A stretch of 11,724 nucleotides of DNA from an uncultured Pirellulales bacterium (GCA_947258835.1 CAMYJY010000070.1:1-11724), one strand, 5' to 3'; shown: positions 1 through 7,428, counted from the stretch's first letter. The notes: generated by a model from the letters alone, not told the origin. Made by a program: numbers and translations.

Positions 1-1
1 T

Positions 2-805
2 TGGCAACCGCTGCACCAGTCGTATCTGGCCAGTTACGCGGCGATGTGGGCGGTGATTTGCGAAAATTGGGTCACCGGTGTGCAGTACATGGTGGCCGTG
101 CTCGCCATTTTATTGACCCATGAAATGGGTCACTTTTGGCAGACGGTCAGGCATCGCATTCCGGCCAGCTACCCGCTCTGCATTCCGATTCCGTTTAATG
201 CCATCGGTACCATGGGGGCCGTGATTGGGATGGACGGCCTGCGGGCCGACCGCCGCCAGATATTCGACATTGGCATTGCCGGCCCGTTGGCCGGACTGGT
301 GGTGGCTGTGCCGGTTTTTTGGTGGGGCATTCGCGACCTCGAACTTTCTCAGCCACCGCGGCACGACGAAATCCAGCTCTATCTGCCGTGGATTGGCCAG
401 TGGATGCTGGCCCACGTGCATCCCGAATGGACCGGCCGCGATTGGATTGGTCTGTCGCAGTTGAATCCCTATTTCATGGCCGGCTGGGTGGGCATGCTGA
501 TCACCGGCCTCAACATGCTGCCCATCAGCCAGCTGGACGGCGGCCATACGATCTACGCCCTCTTCTTAACGCGGGCCCACACCTTGGCTCGCTGGTTTGT
601 TTCCCTCTCGATTTTTTATATCCTGGTGCACATCAACGACGCCGTGATGTGGACGCCCATGCTGGTGCTGGTGATTTTGATGGGCATTCACCATCCCCCC
701 ACCGCGAATGACAACGTACGCCTAGGCCCCGTTCGCTGGGCCATCGGCTTAGCCTCCTTAATGATTCCGATGCTATGTTTTCCATTGCAGGGATTCCGGC
801 AGTAG
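2..805 (+). CDS. Site-2-type zinc metalloprotease, M50 family (5' end outside window)
   Basis: This is an integral-membrane zinc protease that would cut substrates within or next to the membrane. The frame is open to the left edge with no stop, so the gene starts upstream; the ATG at 44 is internal. About 267 residues are visible. The zinc motif HEMGH (HExxH) lies at 119-133 inside a hydrophobic helix. The second M50 motif, LNMLPISQLDGGH, supplies the third zinc ligand (LDGGH at 533-547). Between them are IGTMGAVIGM and FDIGIAGPLAGLVVAVP, the pattern of the PDZ-less S2P group related to cyanobacterial and plastid EGY proteins. No PDZ or CBS domain is present in the visible part. Further hydrophobic segments follow up to the TAG at 803-805. 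In other bacteria S2P enzymes process membrane anti-sigma factors. The anti-sigma factor at the far end of this window is about 10 kb away, so any link is only inference. The family call is firm; the substrate is unknown. Confidence 0.9.
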   Translation, partial: WQPLHQSYLASYAAMWAVICENWVTGVQYMVAVLAILLTHEMGHFWQTVRHRIPASYPLCIPIPFNAIGTMGAVIGMDGLRADRRQIFDIGIAGPLAGLVVAVPVFWWGIRDLELSQPPRHDEIQLYLPWIGQWMLAHVHPEWTGRDWIGLSQLNPYFMAGWVGMLITGLNMLPISQLDGGHTIYALFLTRAHTLARWFVSLSIFYILVHINDAVMWTPMLVLVILMGIHHPPTANDNVRLGPVRWAIGLASLMIPMLCFPLQGFRQ

Positions 806-828
806 GCGAATTGCAAATGAATTGTGAG

Positions 829-837
829 TGTTATAGT
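829..837 (+). promoter_or_regulatory. Possible extended -10 promoter for the small secreted protein
   Basis: The sequence TGTTATAGT matches an extended -10 element (TGn plus TATAGT, 5 of 6 to TATAAT). The best upstream -35-like hexamer is TTGCAA at 811-816, with a short 15-base spacer, so recognition would depend on the TGn. Transcription would start near 844, giving a leader of about 33 bases before the ATG at 877. This fits the gene being transcribed separately from the protease gene upstream. The call rests on motif matching only. Confidence 0.35.
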
Positions 838-876
838 CCATCCTGCAGAATGAAGACCAGCACGAAAGGAAAAGCG

Positions 877-1269
877 ATGCGCAGACAAATGTACAAGACG
901 GTCATGGTGTCCATGGTGTGCTCGCTCTGCATGGCGACAACGCTTTGCAGCGCGCGCGAAACCGAGGCACCGGAACAGACCATGCTCGACAACCTGCTGA
1001 CCGCCATCCAGCAGAATGATTACCTGGCATTCTTGCAGGATGCCACGCCCAAGGTCAAAGCGGGCCTGACGAAACGGGTGTTTGCAGGCGTGCGTTCCCA
1101 ATTCGCTCCGCGGATGCAGCAAGGGTATGAGCTGAGCTATTTGGGAAGTCTGAAACAGAAAGGCTGTGAAGTGCAACTCTGGAAAGTCACGTACCGTGAT
1201 AAGCAGGACGACACGCTCGCCAAATTGGCCCTGCAAGACGGCAAGCTGGCTGGATTCTGGTTGCAGTGA
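877..1269 (+). CDS. Small secreted protein of unknown function
   Basis: This encodes a protein of 130 residues. I chose the ATG at 877 because AAAGGA (865-870) lies 6 bases upstream. Earlier in-frame ATGs, such as 775 inside the previous gene, would put charged sequence ahead of the signal peptide. The N-terminus MRRQMYKTVMVSMVCSL has a basic n-region and a hydrophobic core, followed by a cleavage-like LCSA-RE, so Sec export is likely. The mature part (about 105 residues) begins with a helix-rich segment (MLDNLLTAIQQNDYLAFL) and continues with alternating strands (YELSYLGSLK, VQLWKVTYRD, LAKLALQDGKLAGFWLQ). This order resembles small NTF2-like/DUF3887-type domains, but I cannot confirm that by eye. 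It converges with the E2 gene, 22 bases away, with no clear terminator between them. No enzymatic motif is visible. Confidence 0.75.
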   Translation: MRRQMYKTVMVSMVCSLCMATTLCSARETEAPEQTMLDNLLTAIQQNDYLAFLQDATPKVKAGLTKRVFAGVRSQFAPRMQQGYELSYLGSLKQKGCEVQLWKVTYRDKQDDTLAKLALQDGKLAGFWLQ

Positions 1270-1291
1270 AGCCGGTCTCAAGTGGCGGTTG

Positions 1292-2674
1292 TTATGGGGC
1301 CAGGAGCAACCTGCCGGGATTGGCCAAGTAACCCTTCACGTCATTCAAAAACCGCGCCGCCGCCGCGCCGTCCACAATCCGGTGGTCGTAGCTGATCGAA
1401 AGCGGGAGCATCAATCGCGGCTCAAAGGCACCGTCGACAAACTGCGGTAGGGTGCGGCTGCGGCCGGCGAGGAGAATGGCAACCTCCGGCGGATTGATAA
1501 TCGGCGTGGAGTAGGTGCCGCCGATCGCGCCCAGGTTGCTGATGGTGAAGGTCCCCCCCCGCAGGTCCTCCACGGCAAAGCTGCCGGTGCGGGCCGACTC
1601 GGCCATGGTGCTCAGGGTGCGGGCAATTTGTGGAATGCTTTTGCGATCGGCGTCGCGCAGGACCGGCACCACCAATCCCCGCTCGGTATCCACAGCGATA
1701 CCGATGTTGACGTATTCTTTGTAAATAACTTCCTGGGCCTCTTCGTCGATGGAGGCGTTGACGATCGGATGTTGTTTGAGCGCGGAAGCCACCGCCTTGA
1801 TCAAGAAGGGCATCGAGGTGAGTTTGATACCGCTCTCGGAGTAGTCGGATTTGCTGTCTCGGCGGATGCGCTCCAGCTCAGTCACGTCGACGTCGTCGAA
1901 ATTCGTGAGTTGGGGAATGGTGCTGTAGGACTGGAGCATGTTGCGGGCGATAGTTTGTCGTAGCCGCGACATCTTTTCGCGTCGCACCGCACCCTGACCA
2001 TCGGAATCCGGGGTGCCCGGCGGCGTGACACCGACCGGTGCGGCAGAAGCGGCTTGTTCATTACTGCTCCGCACGTGGGTCCGCACGTCGTCTTCGGTCA
2101 CACGCCCTTTGCTACCGCTGGGCCGTACCCGCCGCAGATCGACTCCCAGTTCCCGCGCCAGGCGGCGGACAGCCGGCCCAGCCGCCGCCGAGGAGCGGCC
2201 GTCGCCAGGCACGTCGCCGACGGTCGTTGCCGCGGGCGGTGTGGGCGCAGGTTGCGTGGGAGCTGGTTGGGGCGTAGCCGGTTGAGGTGTGCTGGCAACC
2301 GGGGCTGGCGGTGCCGGTTGCGGGGGCTCCGTGGTCGCTGGCGGCTCGGGTGTGGCCTCGGTGGAGTTATTGGCTGGGGCAGTTGCCTCAGCCGCTGGCG
2401 GCGTGCTCTCGGCAGGCGCTGCTGGAGCGCTGCTGGAGGCGGCTTCAATTTCCAGGATGGCGGCGCCGACGGCCACCGTATCGCCTTCGTCCACCAATAG
2501 CTTGGTAACTTGACCCGCGGTGGGGCTGGGTACGGGCATCGTGGCCTTGTCGGTTTCGATTTCGACAAGGTCCTGATCCACGTCGATGGTATCGCCCACG
2601 CTCACTAGGATCGAGAGCACGTCACCGGATTCAATGTTCTCGCCCAGGTTGGGCAAGGTGATTTGGGTTGTCAT
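1292..2674 (-). CDS. aceF: Dihydrolipoamide acetyltransferase, E2 of pyruvate dehydrogenase
   Basis: E2 core enzyme of the pyruvate dehydrogenase complex: it accepts acetyl from E1 on a swinging lipoyl arm and passes it to CoA. The protein has 460 residues. The start at 2674 is set by a strong GGGAGGAG (2685-2692) and by the canonical beginning MTTQITLPNLGENIESG; the frame is open further upstream, but that part is not lipoyl-like. Residues 1-77 form one lipoyl domain, with the modified lysine K43 in EIETDKATMP. Residues 78-160 are a Pro/Ala/Thr-rich flexible linker. Residues 165-201 are the peripheral subunit-binding domain (AVRRLARELGVDLRRVRPSG, then GRVTEDDV). From about 230 to 460 is the acyltransferase domain, with catalytic HRIVDG (H431, D435). 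Having one lipoyl domain, rather than the three of E. coli, is common elsewhere. The gene lies directly downstream of E1 and was probably co-transcribed with it. A run of eight G on the coding strand (1553-1560) sits in the catalytic domain, and the frame stays intact there. Confidence 0.95.
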   Translation of the reverse strand: MTTQITLPNLGENIESGDVLSILVSVGDTIDVDQDLVEIETDKATMPVPSPTAGQVTKLLVDEGDTVAVGAAILEIEAASSSAPAAPAESTPPAAEATAPANNSTEATPEPPATTEPPQPAPPAPVASTPQPATPQPAPTQPAPTPPAATTVGDVPGDGRSSAAAGPAVRRLARELGVDLRRVRPSGSKGRVTEDDVRTHVRSSNEQAASAAPVGVTPPGTPDSDGQGAVRREKMSRLRQTIARNMLQSYSTIPQLTNFDDVDVTELERIRRDSKSDYSESGIKLTSMPFLIKAVASALKQHPIVNASIDEEAQEVIYKEYVNIGIAVDTERGLVVPVLRDADRKSIPQIARTLSTMAESARTGSFAVEDLRGGTFTISNLGAIGGTYSTPIINPPEVAILLAGRSRTLPQFVDGAFEPRLMLPLSISYDHRIVDGAAAARFLNDVKGYLANPGRLLLAP

Positions 2675-2742
2675 GATGTATTTTCTCCTCCCTGTCAGGG
2701 AAGCATTTTCCTGCCGACGGCAGCGGAGTGCCTGCCGAGCAA

Positions 2743-5586
2743 CTAGCGGTAAATTTCTTCGTGCCTGCGCAAACTTAAGCGACCAACGGGAGCGGCCGAC
2801 TGTTTTCCGAGCGGCAGCTCGCATTGGCCGGCGGCCCCCCGTTCAAGCCGGGGGCGGGCCCTGCCGCCTAAGCGTACAGGGCTGAGGGCTTTTCGGGGTC
2901 GATAGGGCTTTTCGGGGTCGATGCCTAGGGTTTTGACGGCTTGGGCAACTTTTTGGGCCTCGTATTTTCCTTGTTTCTGGAGTTGGTAGAGCGCGGCCAC
3001 CGCAATGGATTCGGCATCGACCTCAAAATGTCGGCGGAGGGCAGTGCGTGATTCGCTCCGTCCCATACCGTCGGTGCCGAGGGCAAAAAAGCCGTGGGGG
3101 GCCCAGGGGGCGATTTGTTCGGCTAGGGCACGCATGTAGTCGCTGGCGGCAATCACCGGGCCTTCGGTGTCCGCGAGTTGCTCTTCGACGTAAGATCGGC
3201 GGGGCGTCTGGTCGGGGTTGAGCATATTCCACCGCTGGCATTCCTGGCAGTCGCGGCGGAGCTGACTGTAACTGGTGATGCTCCAAATATCGCTGGCGAC
3301 ATCAAATTCTGCGGCGAGAATCTCGGCCGCACGAAGTGCTTCCCGCAAGATAGCGCCACTGCCAAACAGTTGTACCCGGGGCCCCGCGGCCTGTTGGCTG
3401 GCTACCGGGTACATCCCGCGGATGATGCCGGTTTCGCAGCCCTCGGGCATGGCTGGCATGAGGTAGTTTTCGTTTTCCAGCGTGATGTAATAAATGGCCG
3501 TTTCGTTAGCGACATACATCCGCTGCAGGCCTTCAAACAGAATCACGGCCGTTTCGTAGGCGTAGGCGGGGTCGTAGGCCCGCACCGTGGGAAAGGCCAT
3601 GGCATTGACCAAGCTGTGGCCATCTTGGTGTTGGAGCCCTTCGCCATTGAGCGTGGTGCGACCGGCCGTGCCGCCCAGCATAAAGCCTTTGGCGCGCATG
3701 TCGGCGGCCGCCCAAATCAAATCGCCAATCCGCTGGAAGCCAAACATGGAGTAGTAGATGAACATGGGAATCATGTTCACCCCGTGGGAGGCGTAGCTGG
3801 TGCCGGCCGCGTTGAAGGAGGACATGGAGCCGGCCTCGGTGATGCCTTCTTCCAGCAACTGGCCATCTTGCGCTTCTTTGTAATAGGACACCTGATCCGA
3901 ATCGACCGGTTCGTACAGCTGGCCGGCATGGGCATAGATGCCCACCTGCCGGAACAGGCCCTCCATCCCAAAGGTCCGCGATTCGTCGGGCACGATGGGC
4001 ACGATCTGTTTGCCAATCTTTTTATCCCGCAGCAAATCACTTAAGAGACGCACAAAGCCCATGGTGGTGGACATCTCTTTGCCTGGGCCTTTGCTCACCA
4101 GCTTGGCCAGCGTTTTCTCGTAATCGGCCAGCCGCGGGACGTCCATGGTCACCGGGGCCGTGTTGCGGCTGGGGCTCGGTCCACCCAGCGCCTCCCGCCG
4201 TTCGCGAAGGTAGATCATTTCGGGGCTGTCTTCCGGTGGCCGGTAGAAAGGCGCTTCGGCCACTTTTTCGTCCGAGATAGGAATCCCAAACCGCGTGCGG
4301 AATTCTCGCAGTTCGGCCTCGTTGAGTTTTTTCTGGTTGTGCGTCACGTTCCGGCCTTCGCCCCCTTCGCCCAAGCCATAACCTTTGATGGTCTTGGCAA
4401 TCACCACGGAGGGGCGATCGGTGCAGGTGACCGCGGCCTGGTAGGCGGCATAAACTTTTTCCGGATCGTGCCCGCCGCGGCGGAGTTTGCTGAGTTTGTC
4501 GTCGGAGTAGTTTTTCACCATCTCCAACAACTCAGGGTACTTGCCAAAAAAGTCGCGGCGGATGAAGTCTCCCCCGCCCACCACGTACTTCTGGTACTGT
4601 CCATCCACCACTTCCATCATCCGCTGGGCCAGCAGACCATGCTCGTCCTGTTCCAAGAGCGGATCCAAATCGCCGCCCCAAATGACTTTGATGACATTCC
4701 AGCCGGCACCGCGAAACGTACCTTCCAGCTCCTGAATGATTTTTCCGTTGCCCCGTACCGGTCCGTCGAGCCGCTGCAGGTTGCAGTTGATCACGAACGT
4801 GAGATTGTTGAGTTTTTCGCGGGAGGCCAGCGTGATCGCTCCCAACGTTTCGGGCTCGTCGCATTCGCCGTCCCCTAAAAAGGCCCACACGCGTTTGCCG
4901 GAGGTATCCACAATACCCCGATCGTGCAGGTACTCGTTAAAGCGGGCCTGATAGATGGCCATGATGGGGGCCAGACCCATCGAGACGGTGGGGAACTCCC
5001 AAAAGTTGGGCATCAGCCAAGGGTGGGGATAGGAAGACAGGCCCCCTCCCTGGCTCAGCTCGCGGCGGAAGTTGACCAGGTTTTGTTCGGTCAGCCGTCC
5101 TTCGAGAAACGCGCGGGCGTACATGCCGGGGGCGGCATGGCCCTGGAAATAAACTTGATCTCCACCGTAGCCATCTCCGCGTCCGCGAATGAAGTGGTTG
5201 AGTGCGACTTCGTAGAGGGTGGCCGAAGAGGCAAAGGTGGAGATATGCCCACCCGGTGCGGCCGGATCGCGATTTGCGCGGGTGACCATGGCCATGGCAT
5301 TCCAGCGGACAAAACTCTTGATGCGCCGTTCCAGTTCGCGATTGCCGGGATAGGCCGGTTGCTTGTCGCGGGGGATGGTGTTGACGTAGGGAGTCGTCGC
5401 CGTAAAGGGCAGCTCGACCCCGTGGCGATGGGCCGTAGTTTCCAGCGCGCTTAGCAATTGTTGCACCCGCGCGGGCCCTTTGCTTTCCAAAATATAGTCG
5501 AGGGATTCTAACCACTCAGCCGTTTCCGACGGATCGACGTCGTCAGGAATGGGTGAACGAGGCAGGGCAGCGTCTATTTTGGCCAT
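2743..5586 (-). CDS. aceE: Pyruvate dehydrogenase E1, homodimeric type, with a frameshifted C-terminal extension
   Basis: Thiamine-diphosphate enzyme that decarboxylates pyruvate and acetylates the lipoyl arm of E2. The ATG at 5586 has AAGGA about 9 bases upstream, and the N-terminus (DVDPSETAEWLESLDYIL) is typical of AceE. ThDP/Mg motif: GDGE at 238-241 through N267-C268-N269 (INCNLQRLDGPVRGNGK). Other AceE hallmarks: GGHISTFASSATLYE (112-126), KGYGLGEGGEGRNVTH (401-416) and GITEAGSMSSFNAAGTSYAS (581-600). The frame gives 947 residues. The last 53, after residue 894 (IDPEKP), arise from a perfect 19-bp tandem duplication (2885-2922). With one copy removed, the protein would end SALYA and stop at TAG 2868-2870, giving 899 residues, close to the usual family length of about 890. 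The extra tail is Arg-rich, unlike anything in AceE, and is translated from former intergenic DNA. All catalytic parts are intact, so E1 is probably still active. E3 lies upstream and E2 downstream on the same strand. Confidence 0.95.
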   Translation of the reverse strand: MAKIDAALPRSPIPDDVDPSETAEWLESLDYILESKGPARVQQLLSALETTAHRHGVELPFTATTPYVNTIPRDKQPAYPGNRELERRIKSFVRWNAMAMVTRANRDPAAPGGHISTFASSATLYEVALNHFIRGRGDGYGGDQVYFQGHAAPGMYARAFLEGRLTEQNLVNFRRELSQGGGLSSYPHPWLMPNFWEFPTVSMGLAPIMAIYQARFNEYLHDRGIVDTSGKRVWAFLGDGECDEPETLGAITLASREKLNNLTFVINCNLQRLDGPVRGNGKIIQELEGTFRGAGWNVIKVIWGGDLDPLLEQDEHGLLAQRMMEVVDGQYQKYVVGGGDFIRRDFFGKYPELLEMVKNYSDDKLSKLRRGGHDPEKVYAAYQAAVTCTDRPSVVIAKTIKGYGLGEGGEGRNVTHNQKKLNEAELREFRTRFGIPISDEKVAEAPFYRPPEDSPEMIYLRERREALGGPSPSRNTAPVTMDVPRLADYEKTLAKLVSKGPGKEMSTTMGFVRLLSDLLRDKKIGKQIVPIVPDESRTFGMEGLFRQVGIYAHAGQLYEPVDSDQVSYYKEAQDGQLLEEGITEAGSMSSFNAAGTSYASHGVNMIPMFIYYSMFGFQRIGDLIWAAADMRAKGFMLGGTAGRTTLNGEGLQHQDGHSLVNAMAFPTVRAYDPAYAYETAVILFEGLQRMYVANETAIYYITLENENYLMPAMPEGCETGIIRGMYPVASQQAAGPRVQLFGSGAILREALRAAEILAAEFDVASDIWSITSYSQLRRDCQECQRWNMLNPDQTPRRSYVEEQLADTEGPVIAASDYMRALAEQIAPWAPHGFFALGTDGMGRSESRTALRRHFEVDAESIAVAALYQLQKQGKYEAQKVAQAVKTLGIDPEKPYRPRKALSPVRLGGRARPRLERGAAGQCELPLGKQSAAPVGRLSLRRHEEIYR
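2830..2869 (-). repeat. Intergenic GC-rich hairpin element, copy A (now inside the aceE extension)
   Basis: Plus-strand CCCCCG (2836-2841) and CGGGGG (2849-2854) form a perfect 6-bp stem around a 7-base loop. Outer GGCGGC (2830-2835) and GCCGCC (2863-2868) can extend it. The right half (2849-2869) matches 7403-7423 at 18 of 21 bases, so the two are copies of one element. The hairpin begins at the ancestral aceE stop (TAG at 2868-2870). It has no U-tract, so it is not a classical terminator. It may stabilise the transcript or attenuate expression between E1 and E2. Because of the duplication, ribosomes now translate through it. Confidence 0.6.
2885..2922 (-). repeat. Perfect 19-bp tandem duplication at the 3' end of aceE
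   Basis: Two identical head-to-tail copies of AGGGCTTTTCGGGGTCGAT (plus strand) lie at 2885-2903 and 2904-2922. On the coding strand each copy reads ATCGACCCCGAAAAGCCCT. Nineteen is not a multiple of three, so the second copy shifts the E1 frame. The first copy encodes IDPEKP. The frame then reads YRPRKALSPV and on, where a single copy would read SALYA followed by TAG. The perfect identity suggests a recent slippage event, a strain-specific mutation or an assembly error. Confidence 0.97.
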
Positions 5587-5720
5587 GGTGGCAATTCCTT
5601 CAGGCGAAAACTCTAGGTTTTACTTGTTTTCAGTGGGTGCCACTGCTGGGCTGGTCGTTGTTTCCGTTGTTTCGTCGTGGTTCAAAATTCCTGTCAAATA
5701 AGCTCCGGGGCTACGTATTT

Positions 5721-5757
5721 CCAGGAAATGCTCTCCACGACTCGTGGAGTTTTCTGG
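5721..5757 (-). other. Stem-loop between the E3 and E1 genes
   Basis: A perfect inverted repeat CTCCACGA-C-TCGTGGAG (5733-5749) folds as a 7-bp stem with a 3-base loop. Outer arms CCAGGAAA (5721-5728) and TTTTCTGG (5750-5757) can pair with one mismatch across an internal bulge. It lies 19 bases after the E3 stop and about 150 bases before the E1 start. The T-run follows the stem only on the plus strand, where no gene ends, so it does not look like an intrinsic terminator for E3. It could be an mRNA processing or stability site. The rest of 5587-5767 shows no convincing promoter. Confidence 0.45.
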
Positions 5758-5767
5758 CTGCAGGTGT

Positions 5768-7219
5768 TTATTTTCTCTTGGGTCGATAAACTTCGGTGGC
5801 CGTGCCCAAGTGGACTTCGCCGGCGAAGGCCATCGTTTCGCTGAGTGTGGGGTGTGGGTGAATCGATTCGGTAAGATCGGTGACTTGACAGCCCATTTCA
5901 ATGGCCAGCACGGCTTCGGCAATCAGCTCGCCGGCACCCGCGCCCACGATGCCGCAGCCCAGCACGCGATCGGTTTCCGGATCGATAAGCCACTTGGTGA
6001 GTCCGTCGGTGCGGCCGATGGCAATCGCCCGGCCACTGGCCTGCCAGGGGTACTGGGCAATTTTGACCGGTCGCCCGGTCGCTTGGGCCTCTTCGGCGGT
6101 GAGTCCGGCCCAGGCAATTTCGGGATCGGTAAAGACCACCGCCGGGATGGCCAATTTGTCGAAGGCCGCTGGCTCACCGGCCAACACCTCCGCGGCCACT
6201 TTGCCTTCGTGGGCGGCCTTATGAGCCAGCATAGGGTCTCCGACGACGTCACCGATGGCCAAGATATGGGGGTCGGCGGTCCGCTGTTGGGAGTCGACTT
6301 CCACAAAGCCCCGCGAGTTCACCACCACCTGGGTATTTTCCAGCCCAAAACCTTGCGCTACCGGACGGCGCCCGACCGAGACCAACACGCGATCGTAGGA
6401 GCGGGTCTGGGGGCCGGCTGCAGCCTCTTCGCCGGCTGGATGTTGCAGGTCGGGTCCTTCCATCTGGACTTCGATTTTATTACCGGCTTGGCGGAGCGCG
6501 ACCACCTTGGTGTTCAAATAGATGTTTTCGTAGACCTGCTCCAGGCGTTTGTGCAGTGGCTTCACTAGGTCACGGTCGGCACCGGGGAGCAGACCCGCGG
6601 TGAGTTCCACCACCGAGACCTGGCTACCGAGCTCGGCATACACGGTGCCCATTTCCAGTCCGATATAGCCGCCGCCGATGACCAGCAGCGTCTCCGGGAT
6701 GTCCGGTAAGGCCAGGGCCCCGGTCGAATCCATCACCCGATGACTATCAATATTGAACATGGGGGGCATGGCCGGGACGGATCCGGTTGCCAGAATGCAA
6801 TGGTCGAAGGTGAGACGTTCGCTATCGTAGGTTTGCGGATCCCCGCCTTCGAGCTGTAGGGTTTGCGAATCCACAAACACCCCGCGGGCCTGCACGACGT
6901 GCACCTGGCGGCGCTTTGCCAATTGGGCTAGCCCACCGGTCAGCGTCTCGATGACTTTTTGTTTGCGGGCCCGCATGGTGTCGGCGTTGATTTGCAGTTT
7001 GCCGAAAGCGACTCCCCATTCTTCCAGAGCCTTGGACTCACTGATCACCTTGGCTACGTGCAGCAGGGCCTTGGAGGGAATGCAGCCGCGGAGCAAGCAG
7101 GTGCCGCCGAGTCGGGGGTCGGCCTCCACAATGGAGACCTCCAGTCCCAAATCAGCGGCCATAAATGCCGCCGCATATCCGCCCGGGCCGCCGCCGAGGA
7201 CCACAACTTGTGAATGCAT
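5768..7219 (-). CDS. lpdA: Dihydrolipoamide dehydrogenase (E3)
   Basis: Flavoprotein that re-oxidises the dihydrolipoyl arm of E2 using NAD+. It serves the pyruvate complex encoded next to it and probably the 2-oxoglutarate complex as well. The protein has 483 residues. The ATG at 7219 gives MHSQVVVLGGGPGGYAAAF, the standard N-terminus; the upstream in-frame extension lacks family similarity. No strong Shine-Dalgarno is seen. The FAD-binding GGGPGG is at 9-14. The redox-active disulfide is C41/C46 (GGTCLLRGCIPSK, where many homologues have CLNVGC). NAD-binding GGGYIG is at 182-187, and the second FAD motif AIGDVVGDPMLAHKA is around 321-335. The C-terminal interface HPHPTLSE carries the catalytic pair H456 and E461. 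Every key residue is present and the length is normal. It is followed 181 bases later by the E1 gene on the same strand, consistent with an E3-E1-E2 cluster. Confidence 0.96.
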   Translation of the reverse strand: MHSQVVVLGGGPGGYAAAFMAADLGLEVSIVEADPRLGGTCLLRGCIPSKALLHVAKVISESKALEEWGVAFGKLQINADTMRARKQKVIETLTGGLAQLAKRRQVHVVQARGVFVDSQTLQLEGGDPQTYDSERLTFDHCILATGSVPAMPPMFNIDSHRVMDSTGALALPDIPETLLVIGGGYIGLEMGTVYAELGSQVSVVELTAGLLPGADRDLVKPLHKRLEQVYENIYLNTKVVALRQAGNKIEVQMEGPDLQHPAGEEAAAGPQTRSYDRVLVSVGRRPVAQGFGLENTQVVVNSRGFVEVDSQQRTADPHILAIGDVVGDPMLAHKAAHEGKVAAEVLAGEPAAFDKLAIPAVVFTDPEIAWAGLTAEEAQATGRPVKIAQYPWQASGRAIAIGRTDGLTKWLIDPETDRVLGCGIVGAGAGELIAEAVLAIEMGCQVTDLTESIHPHPTLSETMAFAGEVHLGTATEVYRPKRK

Positions 7220-7248
7220 AGAAATCTCAATATGGAGAAAACAAGTAG

Positions 7249-7270
7249 GTGTGGCGTAAGCTGGCCACAC
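7249..7270 (-). other. Stem-loop in the presumed E3 leader
   Basis: Plus-strand GTGTGGC (7249-7255) and GCCACAC (7264-7270) form a perfect 7-bp stem around an 8-base loop. It ends about 30 bases before the E3 start codon. A partly matching GGGCCACACCC follows at about 7307-7317. No known riboswitch architecture is recognisable. It may be a dispersed repeat or a leader structure affecting translation. Confidence 0.35.
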
Positions 7271-7353
7271 GTACTGGTATTTCAGCTGCCAAGGGCCTGT
7301 TCTACGGGCCACACCCGAGTGTTAGCCGCTCTAGGGATACCGGAGAATTTCCC

Positions 7354-7381
7354 ATTTTACCGTGTAGGGATAATCTCACAA
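7354..7381 (-). promoter_or_regulatory. Possible sigma-70-type promoter for the E3 gene
   Basis: On the minus strand, TTGTGA (7376-7381; 4 of 6 to TTGACA) is followed by a 16-base spacer and TAAAAT (7354-7359; 5 of 6 to TATAAT). Transcription would begin near 7347, leaving a leader of about 125 bases before the ATG at 7219. That leader would include the GTGTGGC/GCCACAC hairpin at 7249-7270. The promoter lies just downstream of the rhomboid gene's hairpin, which fits a separate transcript for the dehydrogenase genes. Evidence is motif matching only. Confidence 0.35.
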
Positions 7382-7386
7382 TGGGC

Positions 7387-7423
7387 GCCCCCTAGGACCA
7401 GTCGGGGGCAGGCTCCGCCGCCT
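7387..7423 (-). repeat. Intergenic GC-rich hairpin element, copy B (after the rhomboid stop)
   Basis: Plus-strand GCCCCC (7387-7392) pairs perfectly with GGGGGC (7404-7409) around an 11-base loop. The flanking segment 7403-7423 matches 2849-2869 at 18 of 21 bases. On the minus strand the element begins 5 bases after the rhomboid TGA (7429-7431), the same relation to an upstream stop codon as copy A. No T-run follows, so intrinsic termination is doubtful; a transcript-end stabiliser or REP-like repeat is as likely. Confidence 0.55.
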
Positions 7424-7428
7424 CCTAT

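Noticed and set aside
775..876. Longer version of the small secreted protein starting at ATG 775
   Set aside because: It would overlap the protease gene and bury the signal peptide; the ATG at 877 has a well-placed AAAGGA.
2675..2824. Fifty-codon N-terminal extension of E2
   Set aside because: The canonical lipoyl-domain start and a strong GGGAGGAG place the start at 2674; the extension is Arg-rich intergenic sequence.
3178..4044. Long open frame (288 codons) on the plus strand
   Set aside because: It lies entirely antisense to the strongly supported E1 gene, has Gly/His/Val-rich composition typical of GC-rich shadow frames, and shows no domain.
5692..5697. TTGACA on the minus strand as a -35 for the E1 gene
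   Set aside because: No acceptable -10 hexamer lies 15-19 bases downstream (CGAAAC at 17), so a promoter is not supported.
5620..5922. Minus-strand frame of 100 codons between E3 and E1
   Set aside because: Its first half overlaps the E3 gene in another frame, the rest crosses the stem-loop, and the sequence is Lys/Thr/Pro-rich with no family look.
5744..6568. Plus-strand open frame of 274 codons
   Set aside because: It is antisense to the C-terminal half of the E3 gene, whose every motif is intact; composition is that of a shadow frame.
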